The position numbers and the translations under genes are program-made. This document shows positions 6,910-15,083 of a DNA stretch of 64,000 nucleotides, one piece after another. The first letter of the stretch is position 1, and each line of letters begins with the position of its first letter. Below the pieces are notes generated by a model, which did no database searches, was not told the DNA's origin, and worked only from the letters and a program-made list of their open reading frames with translations. The DNA is taken from NCBI RefSeq assembly GCF_005771635.1, contig NZ_VBWP01000009.1, forward strand, positions 49,248-113,247. The letters run 5' to 3'. The DNA is from Culicoidibacter larvae. Its GTDB lineage: Bacteria > Bacillota_I > Bacilli_A > Culicoidibacterales > Culicoidibacteraceae.

Positions 6910-7371
6910 CTATGCTTTTCTCATTTTCTTAATAACTAAGTATGCTACTACAGCAAGTAATACCACTGGCAGCATTGTTATAGCAGTCGTTAATAAAGTA
7001 AGTGGGATAACTGAAGATGTCAATGAATTCAATATCCACCCTAAAACACTAACAAAGCCAATGCCTATAAGCAAAATTGCTCCGCCTTTACTAGGGTGTT
7101 TAACTAAACGATTACTCCAGAAAATACCAAATATACATCCAAATAGTTCAATAAGACTTAAAACAAATAATGCCGGGAACAATGAAACCGTAAGTTCCGC
7201 AATTGCCGGTGATATACCACTACTCAGCAAACTTCCATAAACATCCGCCCTGGTAAGTACTAACTGCGTCGATACCCCAAATGACAAACTGGATACCACA
7301 CGCAAAACCGTACCAACAATGGCACAAACTAATCCAAATACTCGTAATTGCTGATAACTCATTATACGCAC
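6910..7371 (-). CDS. Small four-TM membrane protein, paralogue 2 of 3
   Basis: A 153-residue multi-pass protein with four hydrophobic segments and a short basic tail (IKKMRKA). The central motif ELFGCIFGIFWSNRLVKHPSK and the terminal TMLPVVLLAVVAYL correspond to motifs in the neighbouring paralogues, so the trio arose by local duplication and divergence. A start two codons later (MSYQQLRVFG) is possible. No enzymatic motif is visible and the function is unknown. Confidence 0.7.
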   Translation of the reverse strand: MRIMSYQQLRVFGLVCAIVGTVLRVVSSLSFGVSTQLVLTRADVYGSLLSSGISPAIAELTVSLFPALFVLSLIELFGCIFGIFWSNRLVKHPSKGGAILLIGIGFVSVLGWILNSLTSSVIPLTLLTTAITMLPVVLLAVVAYLVIKKMRKA

Positions 7372-7383
7372 TCCTCAGTATAT

Positions 7384-7845
7384 TTATTTTTGCGAAGCAA
7401 GATGTCGGGTATAAACACCAATAAGAATTAATCCCAGAGATGGCAACATTGGAATAAGTGGCAACAGTGCTGCATTTATTCCACTAATAACAATATTGAG
7501 CAACCAAGTGGCCACACCTAATACACCAAAAACAATCAATAGTGTTGTCCCCTTGCTGCTCACGGGCTGACTGAGCTTTCGGCTCCATCTATAAGCATAG
7601 ATAAACCCAATTGTTTCAATAATTGCCCCTACGAGCATTACTGATGTTAGGAGAATAATTTGCGTAACCACCGGAGCTTGAGCACCTGTGGTCGTAATCA
7701 TCTCAGGATTGTTTAAAGCAATTATTGCACTTACCAAAGTCAAAATATACTGAACAAAAGAAACACCGCGGATAGCAATACCAATAAGCGTATCAATTGA
7801 TGCCAGTTGTTTAAAAGTTGTAAATTTCAATTTCAAATTACTCAC
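7384..7845 (-). CDS. Small four-TM membrane protein, paralogue 1 of 3
   Basis: A 153-residue multi-pass protein, first of the triplet. It carries ETIGFIYAYRWSRKL in its middle and PMLPSLGLILIGVY in its last helix, which align with the two following genes. Its ATG lies 6 bases behind the ffh stop, so the triplet is probably read from the smc-ftsY-ffh transcript. The placement beside the SRP genes might reflect only insertion; no function can be given. Confidence 0.7.
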   Translation of the reverse strand: MSNLKLKFTTFKQLASIDTLIGIAIRGVSFVQYILTLVSAIIALNNPEMITTTGAQAPVVTQIILLTSVMLVGAIIETIGFIYAYRWSRKLSQPVSSKGTTLLIVFGVLGVATWLLNIVISGINAALLPLIPMLPSLGLILIGVYTRHLASQK

Positions 7846-7851
7846 TTCTTT

Positions 7852-9216
7852 CTAGAACGGGAAGCCACCTTTTTTACCGCCGCCCATAAGACCGGCTAAT
7901 GGATTTTTCCCAGATTTCATCATCTGTCCCATTTGCTTCATCGCTTTTTTCGATTGTTCAAATTGTTTTAATAAACGATTGACTTCTTGAATGCTGGTAC
8001 CACTACCATTCGCGATACGGTGCTTGCGGCTATTATTGATAATAACCGGTTTTTGCCGTTCCTTTTTAGTCATCGACTGAATAATTGCTTCCGTACGGGT
8101 TAATTGTTTCGGATCAACATTCGCTTTAGCCAGCATTTGTTTATTCATACCCGGTAACATACCAAGAATACTTTCCATACTGCCCATTTTTTTCATTTGT
8201 TGCATCTGATTCAAATAATCTTCTAGATTGAAGTCATTTGAGAACATCCGACGCGCTGCCGCTTCGGCATCGTCTTCGGAAATTTCTTCTTGAGCTTTTT
8301 CAATCAGACTCATCACATCGCCCATACCAAGAATCCGCTGTGCCATACGTTCAGGATAGAACACTTCAAGGCCATCAAGTTTCTCACCGGTACCAACAAA
8401 CTTAATTGGCACACCAGTCATCTGACGAATTGATAAAGCTGCCCCACCGCGCGCATCACCATCTAATTTAGTGAGCGTTGCGCCGGTCACTTTTAAATCA
8501 TCATGGAAATGAATGGCAACATTAACTGCATCTTGACCCGTCATACTATCAGCTACCAGCATAATTTCATTTGGCTGTGCAACCTCTTTAATGGCAATAA
8601 GCTCATCCATTAAGGTCTCATCAATATGTAAACGACCAGCAGTATCAATTAAAATATGCGTATAGCCCTCACTCTTAGCTTTCGCCACCCCATTACGCAC
8701 AATATCTACCGGATTCTTATCAGTTCCTTCTGAATAAACAGTTACCCCTAATTGATTTCCTAGGGTGTGAAGCTGATCGATTGCTGCCGGACGATAAACG
8801 TCGGCCGCAATCATAAATGGTTTGCCGTCCAGTTTCTTTTGAATATAGAGAGCTAACTTACCGGTAAGCGTTGTTTTCCCGCTCCCCTGTAATCCAACCA
8901 TCATAATTGTGGTAGCACCCATTGCCGCACGATTTAATGGTACATTTTCATCACCCATTAAATGCTGCAACTCGTCGCTTACCACTTTAATAACTTGTTG
9001 TGCCGGAGTAAGCGACTTCAATACGTCTTCACCCAAAGCTTTTTCACGAATTGTTTTCATGAATGCCTTAACAACAAGGTAGTTAACATCCGCTTCCAAC
9101 AATGCTAAACGGACTTCCTTTAAAGCTGCTTCAACATCTTCAGGACTTACTTTTCCTTTTCGCCCCAAGTTTTTAAATGCGCCTTGGAGCCGATCGCTTA
9201 ATGTATCAAATGCCAT
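7852..9216 (-). CDS. ffh: Signal recognition particle protein Ffh
   Basis: GTPase that binds signal sequences of nascent membrane and secreted proteins and the SRP RNA, and docks with FtsY. The 454 residues show the N domain, G1 GLQGSGKTT (about residue 108), DTAGR, the TKLDGDARGG motif and a methionine-rich M domain (MQQMKKMGSMESILGMLPG) ending with a glycine-rich tail. The ATG sits behind AGGAAGGGAT and just after the ylxM stop. The order smc-ftsY-ylxM-ffh is the classic Firmicutes arrangement. The SRP RNA gene is not in the window. Confidence 0.97.
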   Translation of the reverse strand: MAFDTLSDRLQGAFKNLGRKGKVSPEDVEAALKEVRLALLEADVNYLVVKAFMKTIREKALGEDVLKSLTPAQQVIKVVSDELQHLMGDENVPLNRAAMGATTIMMVGLQGSGKTTLTGKLALYIQKKLDGKPFMIAADVYRPAAIDQLHTLGNQLGVTVYSEGTDKNPVDIVRNGVAKAKSEGYTHILIDTAGRLHIDETLMDELIAIKEVAQPNEIMLVADSMTGQDAVNVAIHFHDDLKVTGATLTKLDGDARGGAALSIRQMTGVPIKFVGTGEKLDGLEVFYPERMAQRILGMGDVMSLIEKAQEEISEDDAEAAARRMFSNDFNLEDYLNQMQQMKKMGSMESILGMLPGMNKQMLAKANVDPKQLTRTEAIIQSMTKKERQKPVIINNSRKHRIANGSGTSIQEVNRLLKQFEQSKKAMKQMGQMMKSGKNPLAGLMGGGKKGGFPF

Positions 9217-9223
9217 ACTTGCT

Positions 9224-9577
9224 TCAATCCCTTCCTATGGTTACTTCTACTTCAATACGTGCCTCGTCTAGCAATGCTTTGACAGTTTCAAGACTTTCGG
9301 CAGCATAAATTTTCTCTAATAATTGTTCGTACGTCATGGCCATCTCCAGCATACCAAGCTTTGCTTCATATGTTTCCAGTCCATGTTCTACCTTTTTAAC
9401 TTGGTCGTGAACAGCATTACGAGAAACCTGATGGTTCTCAGCAATTTCAGCCAGACTTAAATCCTCAAAATAATATTCTTCAAAATAAGCTTGCTGTTTC
9501 TCGGTAAATAATTGCTGATACAATTCATACAAGCTAATTAAACGAACCTTCTTTTCCAATAAATGTAAATCTGCCAC
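9224..9577 (-). CDS. ylxM: YlxM-type HTH protein (UPF0122)
   Basis: A small DNA- or RNA-binding accessory protein of the SRP operon; in streptococci YlxM stimulates SRP GTPases. The helix-turn-helix DLSLAEIAENHQVSRNAVHDQVKKVE lies in the first half, followed by a coiled C-terminal helix. An upstream TTG at 9595 could add six residues, but the GTG at 9577, six bases behind AGGTGGG, gives the expected length of 117. It ends seven bases before the ffh start. Confidence 0.88.
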   Translation of the reverse strand: MADLHLLEKKVRLISLYELYQQLFTEKQQAYFEEYYFEDLSLAEIAENHQVSRNAVHDQVKKVEHGLETYEAKLGMLEMAMTYEQLLEKIYAAESLETVKALLDEARIEVEVTIGRD

Positions 9578-9652
9578 TGCTATCCCACCTATCAAACTAT
9601 ATTTTTAGTTACCATTCTGGCTGATTTATAAATGCGAATTCTCAGAATGTTT

Positions 9653-9772
9653 GAAAACACTTTTCAGTCTAAGAAAATCTATTAATATTTGTGCGAAGCG
9701 TATTCAGCATACGTCCCAAACAAATATTTATAGACATTCAACGAATGCGAACGTTTTTCTAGTACTCTGGAT
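9653..9772. repeat. Intergenic repeat, copy A
   Basis: Between ylxM and ftsY. It contains a long imperfect inverted repeat with the core TGCGAAGCGTAT and CATACGTCCC, arms AATATTTG/CAAATATT, a left end GAAAACACTTTTC and a right end AACGAATGCGAACGTTTTT. It shares these blocks with copies at 14010 and 53761. Confidence 0.65.
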
Positions 9773-10921
9773 TTATTCGAACATCTCGGCAAACAGCCCA
9801 TACAAATAATTTTCAATTCTGAATGGCTCTAAATCAGTGATTTTTTCACCTAAACCGATATATTTAACCGGGATACCTAATTCTTTGCCGATTGCCAGCA
9901 CGATTCCACCTTTAGCAGTACCATCCAACTTGGTCAGAACAACACCGCTGATTGGTGCAACCTCAGTAAAGGCACGCGCTTGTGATAAACCATTTTGCCC
10001 GGTTGTTGCATCAACAACCAGTAAAGTCTCATGCGGTGCTCCGGGATACTCACGATCAATAATCCGGCGAATTTTTGCCAACTCATTCATTAGATTCGTT
10101 TTATTCTGCAAACGCCCGGCAGTATCACATAGAACGACATCATAATTACCATTCTTTGCTTTCTGCATCGCATCAAACATGACCGCACTTGGGTCGCCAC
10201 CTTCGGTCCCAAGCACAATATCAACATTCGCACGCTGTGCCCAAACCGCTAACTGGTCAATTGCACCGGCACGGAAGGTATCACCTGCTGCAAGTAAAAC
10301 TTTCTTCCCTTGCGACTTGAACTGCTCGGCAAGTTTACCAATTGTTGTTGTCTTACCAGCACCATTCACACCGATCATTAAAATAACCGTTGGCTGCCCA
10401 TGTTGCATATTTAGTTCACGACTACCGCTAATGCTCTCATTATAAATATCATAAAGTTTATTAACAATAACCTCATTTAATGCCCGTGGATCACTCACAC
10501 CGCTGCGCTGCACCTCACGACGCAATTCATCCGTCAGCTCAGTTACCGTGGTCACACCGACATCAGCCATAATTAAAATATCTTCAAGCTCTTCAAAGTA
10601 TTCCTCATCAACCGTCTGGAACCGTGACATCAAATCACCAAACGCCGATAAAATTCCACTACGGCTTTTGCTCATTTTCTGATGATAATCCTGAGCCTGC
10701 TCAATGCTACCTTGGGAAACCCCGGCACTAACAGCATCTTTCACTTCCTCAGCGGCTACCGGACTAGATTCCGGAACCGGTTGCGCCGCGGGCGCAGCCG
10801 GTTCCTCTAGCGTTTCTTCAGCATCAAGAGTAGCCGGTTCAATTATTTTGGCATCGTCCAGATTTTGTTCTTCTTGTTCTTGACCTTTAAACAGGTTTTT
10901 AAATTTTGAGAAAAAACTCAT
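9773..10921 (-). CDS. ftsY: SRP receptor FtsY
   Basis: Membrane-associated GTPase that receives the SRP-ribosome complex. The 382 residues comprise a short basic start (MSFFSKFKNLFKG), an acidic Glu/Ala/Pro-rich A domain (to about residue 75), the N domain, and the G domain with GVNGAGKTT, DTAGR and TKLDGTAKGG. The start at 10921 is preferred over the ATG three codons earlier because AGGAGG lies ten bases before it and only one base before the other. The gene follows smc closely. Confidence 0.96.
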   Translation of the reverse strand: MSFFSKFKNLFKGQEQEEQNLDDAKIIEPATLDAEETLEEPAAPAAQPVPESSPVAAEEVKDAVSAGVSQGSIEQAQDYHQKMSKSRSGILSAFGDLMSRFQTVDEEYFEELEDILIMADVGVTTVTELTDELRREVQRSGVSDPRALNEVIVNKLYDIYNESISGSRELNMQHGQPTVILMIGVNGAGKTTTIGKLAEQFKSQGKKVLLAAGDTFRAGAIDQLAVWAQRANVDIVLGTEGGDPSAVMFDAMQKAKNGNYDVVLCDTAGRLQNKTNLMNELAKIRRIIDREYPGAPHETLLVVDATTGQNGLSQARAFTEVAPISGVVLTKLDGTAKGGIVLAIGKELGIPVKYIGLGEKITDLEPFRIENYLYGLFAEMFE

Positions 10922-10941
10922 TTGCAACATGCCTCCTTTTG

Positions 10942-13926
10942 TTATTCAACGATTTTTTCAGCCTCTTCCAAACGTACTGAAATCATCTTGGTAATTCCTG
11001 GTTCTTGCATTGTTACCCCATAAAGAATATCAGCTTGTTCCATTGTTCCTTTACGGTGAGTAACAACAATAAATTGGGTTTCTTTGCTAAAGTTTCTTAA
11101 GTAGTTGGCAAAGCGTGATACGTTAGCATCATCAAGTGCCGCCTCAACTTCATCAAGAATACAGAATGGTACGGTGCGGGTTTTTAATAGCGCAAACAGC
11201 AATGAAATTGCAGTTAGTGCTCGCTCTCCGCCGGAAAGCAGCGATAAATGCTGCAATTTTTTTCCTGGTGGCTGAGCGATAATATCAATACCTGAGGTTA
11301 AGACATTATCCGGATCGCTTAATTCAAGCAATGCTTTCCCGCCGCCAAAGAGCTCGCTGAAGGTCTCATTGAAATGAGTCTGGATGGTTTGGAAAGTCGT
11401 ATAGAAGCGACTTTCCATCTCTTGATCCATTTCAGTGATAATCTCTAACAAATTATCTTCTGCTTGTAACAAATCGGCTTTTTGCTCTGTCAGGAAAGTA
11501 AAACGTTCATTAACTCGTTCAAATTCTTCAATGGCACCAATATTTACCAGTCCCATTCGATCAATTGCCCGTTTTAATTCGGTTACACTTGCAACTGCTT
11601 CCTCAATTGGTTGTTCAAGCGTATGGCCGCAAGCACGCTCGTACGACAGTTGATACTCTTCTCCAAGTCTGGTTAATTTAGTATCAATTTCAACTTCTAA
11701 GCGCGTTTGTTTTAATTCGATTGCTTTCAATTCCTGCGCTGCTTTTTGTTGTTCTTTTTGCAGTCCGCGCAATTCATTACGTAAATCTTCCAACCGCCCG
11801 GTTTGCTCTAAACGTAATTTCCGCTGTTCATTAATTGCAACAATAATCGCATCGCGCGATTCTTGTTGCACGGTATTATCATCATCAACATCAGTCCGCG
11901 CTGATTCTATATCAATTTGCTGACCTTTCAACTCCGCCAACCGAACTTCTAAGCGACCGATTTCTTCGGCAATTTGAATGTTTTGATTTTGTAATTGCTC
12001 AGTTTGCAGCGTTTGCGTGTTGAGCATTTCTTCTTTACGCACAAGTTCAAGTTGTAGGTCCTGCAGTTGGTTATGCGCATTTTGCTCAGCAGCTTTTTGC
12101 GTTGAATATTGCTCTTGCAATTGGCTGACTGATTGTTCCATTGTAGTAATATTCTTACGCAGTTGCTCAATCTGATGTTTTTGCGTCAATAATCCGGTTC
12201 TTTCATTAGCAACTTTACCACCGGTCATTGAACCGCCACGGTGAATAACTTCACCTTCCAAAGTAACTACCCGGAACCGGGCGCCAACTTTTTTGGAAAT
12301 ATCGGTCGCATCTTTCAAGCTGTGCGCCACTAATGTAGTGCCAAGCAAATTCTCAACGATTGCCCGGTATTTATGATCAGTATTAATCAGGTTGCTGGCA
12401 ACATCAACAAAACCATGTTGTTGTTTCAACATCGCTAAATCACCAGCGCTGGCAACGTTCCCTTTAATTCGGGTAATTGGTAAAAATGTTGCCTTTCCTA
12501 AACGATTCTCTTTCAAATACTGAATCGCATTTTGAGCAACGTATTCATCCTCAACAACAATATTCTGTAAATTGCTGGCTAAAGCTACTTCGATAGCAAC
12601 ATCATAACGGGCATCTAGTTCAATTAAATCTACTAATACACCGTTTACACCTTTGATGCGGCCATTTTCAGCATGTTTTAAAACTGCCTTAACCCCATGA
12701 AACAAATGACCGTAGCTTGCTTCAACATCACTTAAAGTCTGGAAACGCGAACGAGTTGACTCAAGTTCACGAATTTGTTGCATTTGCTGTGCTTCAATAC
12801 CACGAACCTGCTCATTTAGTTTGCCGGCTTCGGCAGCATGAGCAGCAATCGTCGCCCGCATCGTTTCAATTGCCTGTGCATCATTCGACTTCTGATTAGC
12901 AAAGGTTGATAACACTTGATCAATTTGTGCCTTTTTATCCATCAGTAACTGATAATCAGTTTCCAGCTGTTTGTTGCTTTCTTGCATATTGCGGGCCCGT
13001 TCATCTAAAACCGCTTTTTGACCCTGAACATTTTCCAACACCCGGGTTGCTTCAACCAATTGTTCTTGCAACTGATTAATTTTTTGATCCTGAGTCACTA
13101 GTAATTGTTCAAATTCGTCAATTGACAATTCAGTTTCAACAACACTGGTAGCTAATGCAATATCCTTGGCAGTCAACTCTTCAGCCTGTACCTTTAATTC
13201 TTGCAATGCCTGATAAGAAGTTGTAATCTCTTGTGCTAATACCGCAATTTCAATCGCCTGCAACTGCTCTTTCTTGCTTAAATATTCTTCAGCAACTGCT
13301 GCTTGTGCACGCAAAGGCTCAACTTGATATTCAAGCTCACCAATAATATCTTCAACCCGGCGTAAATTTTCATGTGTTGATTCCAATTTACGCAAAGCTT
13401 TTTCTTTTCGAGTCTTATATTTCAAAACGCCTGCAGCTTCTTCAAAAATAACCCGGCGTTCTACCGGCTTACTATTTAAAATCTCATCAATCCGACCTTG
13501 ACCAATAATACTGAAAGCCTCTTTACCAACACCGCTGTCCATAAAAAGACCGGCAATATCTTGCAGCCGGACATTCTCGCCATTAATTTTATATTCACTC
13601 TCGCCATTCCGATACAATCGGCGACTGACACTTACTTCCTGAAACTCAATTGGCAACTGCTTCTCCGAGTTATCCAAAACTAAAGTCACTTCAGCAAAAT
13701 TCAACGGCTTTTTAGTTTCACTGCCCTTGAAAATAACATCCTGCATCTTACCGCCGCGAAGCGTCTTAGCCGACTGCTCCCCGAGTACCCAGCGCACAGC
13801 ATCAACAACATTGCTTTTCCCGCTGCCGTTAGGACCGACAATAGCAGAAATACCCGCATTGAACTCAATGTCCGTGCGGTTGGCAAATGATTTAAAACCG
13901 TATGCTTCTATCCGTTTTAAAAACAT
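10942..13926 (-). CDS. smc: Chromosome condensation/segregation protein SMC, short-arm form
   Basis: ATPase of the SMC-ScpAB condensin. The N-terminal head has Walker A GPNGSGKSN (residues 31-39). Two long coiled coils flank a hinge (about residues 400-565, ending RGGSMTGGK), and the C-terminal head has the signature LSGGERALTA and the Walker B CILDEVEAALD. At 994 residues it is about 190 shorter than the B. subtilis type. The loss is split evenly, roughly 95 residues per arm, so the coils still register. The P115-type SMC of mycoplasmas has a similar size. The rnc gene usually found upstream is missing. Confidence 0.96.
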   Translation of the reverse strand: MFLKRIEAYGFKSFANRTDIEFNAGISAIVGPNGSGKSNVVDAVRWVLGEQSAKTLRGGKMQDVIFKGSETKKPLNFAEVTLVLDNSEKQLPIEFQEVSVSRRLYRNGESEYKINGENVRLQDIAGLFMDSGVGKEAFSIIGQGRIDEILNSKPVERRVIFEEAAGVLKYKTRKEKALRKLESTHENLRRVEDIIGELEYQVEPLRAQAAVAEEYLSKKEQLQAIEIAVLAQEITTSYQALQELKVQAEELTAKDIALATSVVETELSIDEFEQLLVTQDQKINQLQEQLVEATRVLENVQGQKAVLDERARNMQESNKQLETDYQLLMDKKAQIDQVLSTFANQKSNDAQAIETMRATIAAHAAEAGKLNEQVRGIEAQQMQQIRELESTRSRFQTLSDVEASYGHLFHGVKAVLKHAENGRIKGVNGVLVDLIELDARYDVAIEVALASNLQNIVVEDEYVAQNAIQYLKENRLGKATFLPITRIKGNVASAGDLAMLKQQHGFVDVASNLINTDHKYRAIVENLLGTTLVAHSLKDATDISKKVGARFRVVTLEGEVIHRGGSMTGGKVANERTGLLTQKHQIEQLRKNITTMEQSVSQLQEQYSTQKAAEQNAHNQLQDLQLELVRKEEMLNTQTLQTEQLQNQNIQIAEEIGRLEVRLAELKGQQIDIESARTDVDDDNTVQQESRDAIIVAINEQRKLRLEQTGRLEDLRNELRGLQKEQQKAAQELKAIELKQTRLEVEIDTKLTRLGEEYQLSYERACGHTLEQPIEEAVASVTELKRAIDRMGLVNIGAIEEFERVNERFTFLTEQKADLLQAEDNLLEIITEMDQEMESRFYTTFQTIQTHFNETFSELFGGGKALLELSDPDNVLTSGIDIIAQPPGKKLQHLSLLSGGERALTAISLLFALLKTRTVPFCILDEVEAALDDANVSRFANYLRNFSKETQFIVVTHRKGTMEQADILYGVTMQEPGITKMISVRLEEAEKIVE

Positions 13927-14009
13927 GCTTTCTGACTCCTAAAATAATCTTCTTAAATTAAACAATTCAAGCTTCTATCTTCATGGTAAATTAATACTTC
14001 AGGCTTAAT

Positions 14010-14163
14010 GAAAACGTTTGTCATTCTAAGGATAATTGTTGGATTTGTGCGAAGCGTATCTTGATATACGTGCCAAACAAAGACAACAATTTTCCAACGA
14101 ATGCGGACAACGTGTTTCCGACGCAGCTTTGCTGCTAGTGCCTTTGGCGCAAAGCCTGAATCT
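14010..14163. repeat. Intergenic repeat, copy B
   Basis: Lies in the 337-bp gap upstream of smc, which holds no gene. It has left end GAAAACGTTTGTCATTC, an inverted repeat with GCGTATC-TTGA-TATACG at its centre and AATTGTTG/CAACAATT outside, then CCAACGAATGCGGAC. It ends with a block GACGCAGC...GCTAGTGCCTT that is shared with copy C. The remainder of the gap (13927-14009, 14164-14263) shows nothing clear. Confidence 0.65.
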
Positions 14164-14263
14164 AAATATATATTATACCATTTATCCCCTCTATAAAAAA
14201 GAGAAAATTTTCCTGGATAAAACCAAAAAAACAAAGCCGGAAATACCCGGCTTCGTTTTATAA

Positions 14264-14809
14264 TTAAAATTGATGATTCTTAATTGCCACCGATTCAATG
14301 ATGCTGGCAAAACCGGCAATAATGACGAAGATTGCTACCAGAATGGTCAGCAAACTAAAGCTGGTAATCGGATTAAGAATAATCAATATTCCGACAATAA
14401 TCAGCACGATAGCGAGTAACGCTTGCCAAATCCAAGCTGAAAAACCAAAGCGACGCATATCGAAGGCACTAATAAACCGTAACAAGGCGAACAGAATCGT
14501 CCAGGCACCAAAACAATATGCCAAAACAATCATACTTTCCATTGGCACAAATAGTAAAATCAAACCAAAACCAATATCAATAATACCTTGAACTAAATGC
14601 CAACCCCAGCGCGGAAAGAATTTACGATTAATAATTGTTGCAATCGAAATACCGATTCCGGAAATTAAAAGTAAGGCACCAACAATCATTAATACAACCA
14701 TAAAGGCTTCTGAAGGATTTAAGATAGCTACAACCCCTAAAATAATCAACAAAATACCGCGCAAAGTAAATAGCCACCAATGTTTATAACCCATAACTTC
14801 CATTTCCAT
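14264..14809 (-). CDS. DUF308/HdeD-family membrane protein
   Basis: A 181-residue integral membrane protein with six hydrophobic segments arranged as repeated pairs, beginning YKHWWLFTLRGILLIILGV, which matches the HdeD/DUF308 family. HdeD is linked to acid resistance in enterobacteria; in Firmicutes its role is undefined. The start at 14809 is chosen because AAGGAG lies eight bases upstream; an in-frame GTG at 14818 directly abuts that site. It appears monocistronic. Confidence 0.8.
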   Translation of the reverse strand: MEMEVMGYKHWWLFTLRGILLIILGVVAILNPSEAFMVVLMIVGALLLISGIGISIATIINRKFFPRWGWHLVQGIIDIGFGLILLFVPMESMIVLAYCFGAWTILFALLRFISAFDMRRFGFSAWIWQALLAIVLIIVGILIILNPITSFSLLTILVAIFVIIAGFASIIESVAIKNHQF

Positions 14810-14948
14810 AACTAACACTCCTTCTCAATTACAGTATACATGATTTTTTGCTTCGTGTACCATTAAATACAAAAATAATATTTGCAAACGCATTTATAAT
14901 AGCAATTTTCTATGTAAATAGCAACTCCTTTTCGGATGGTAAAACTCA

Positions 14949-14984
14949 GGTAAATGCCGGAGCCCGCTTGCTCCGGCATTTACC
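14949..14984. repeat. Perfect inverted repeat between divergent genes
   Basis: Fourteen-base arms GGTAAATGCCGGAG/CTCCGGCATTTACC with an 8-base loop. There is no T-run at the right place for a terminator on either strand. The 274-bp gap otherwise holds only promoter-like AT-rich DNA. Confidence 0.5.
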
Positions 14985-15083
14985 AAAAAAGTTCCACCAA
15001 GAATCCCAGTGTTACAATACTGTTATTTTACTCACCATGCCCCATTTGCTATAATGTGAATGTATAAGAAAGGGGTTTTTATT

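Noticed and set aside
14006..14025. Catabolite-responsive element near smc
   Set aside because: ATGAAAACGTTTGTCAT matches only partly and is the end of repeat copy B, so its resemblance is probably coincidental.
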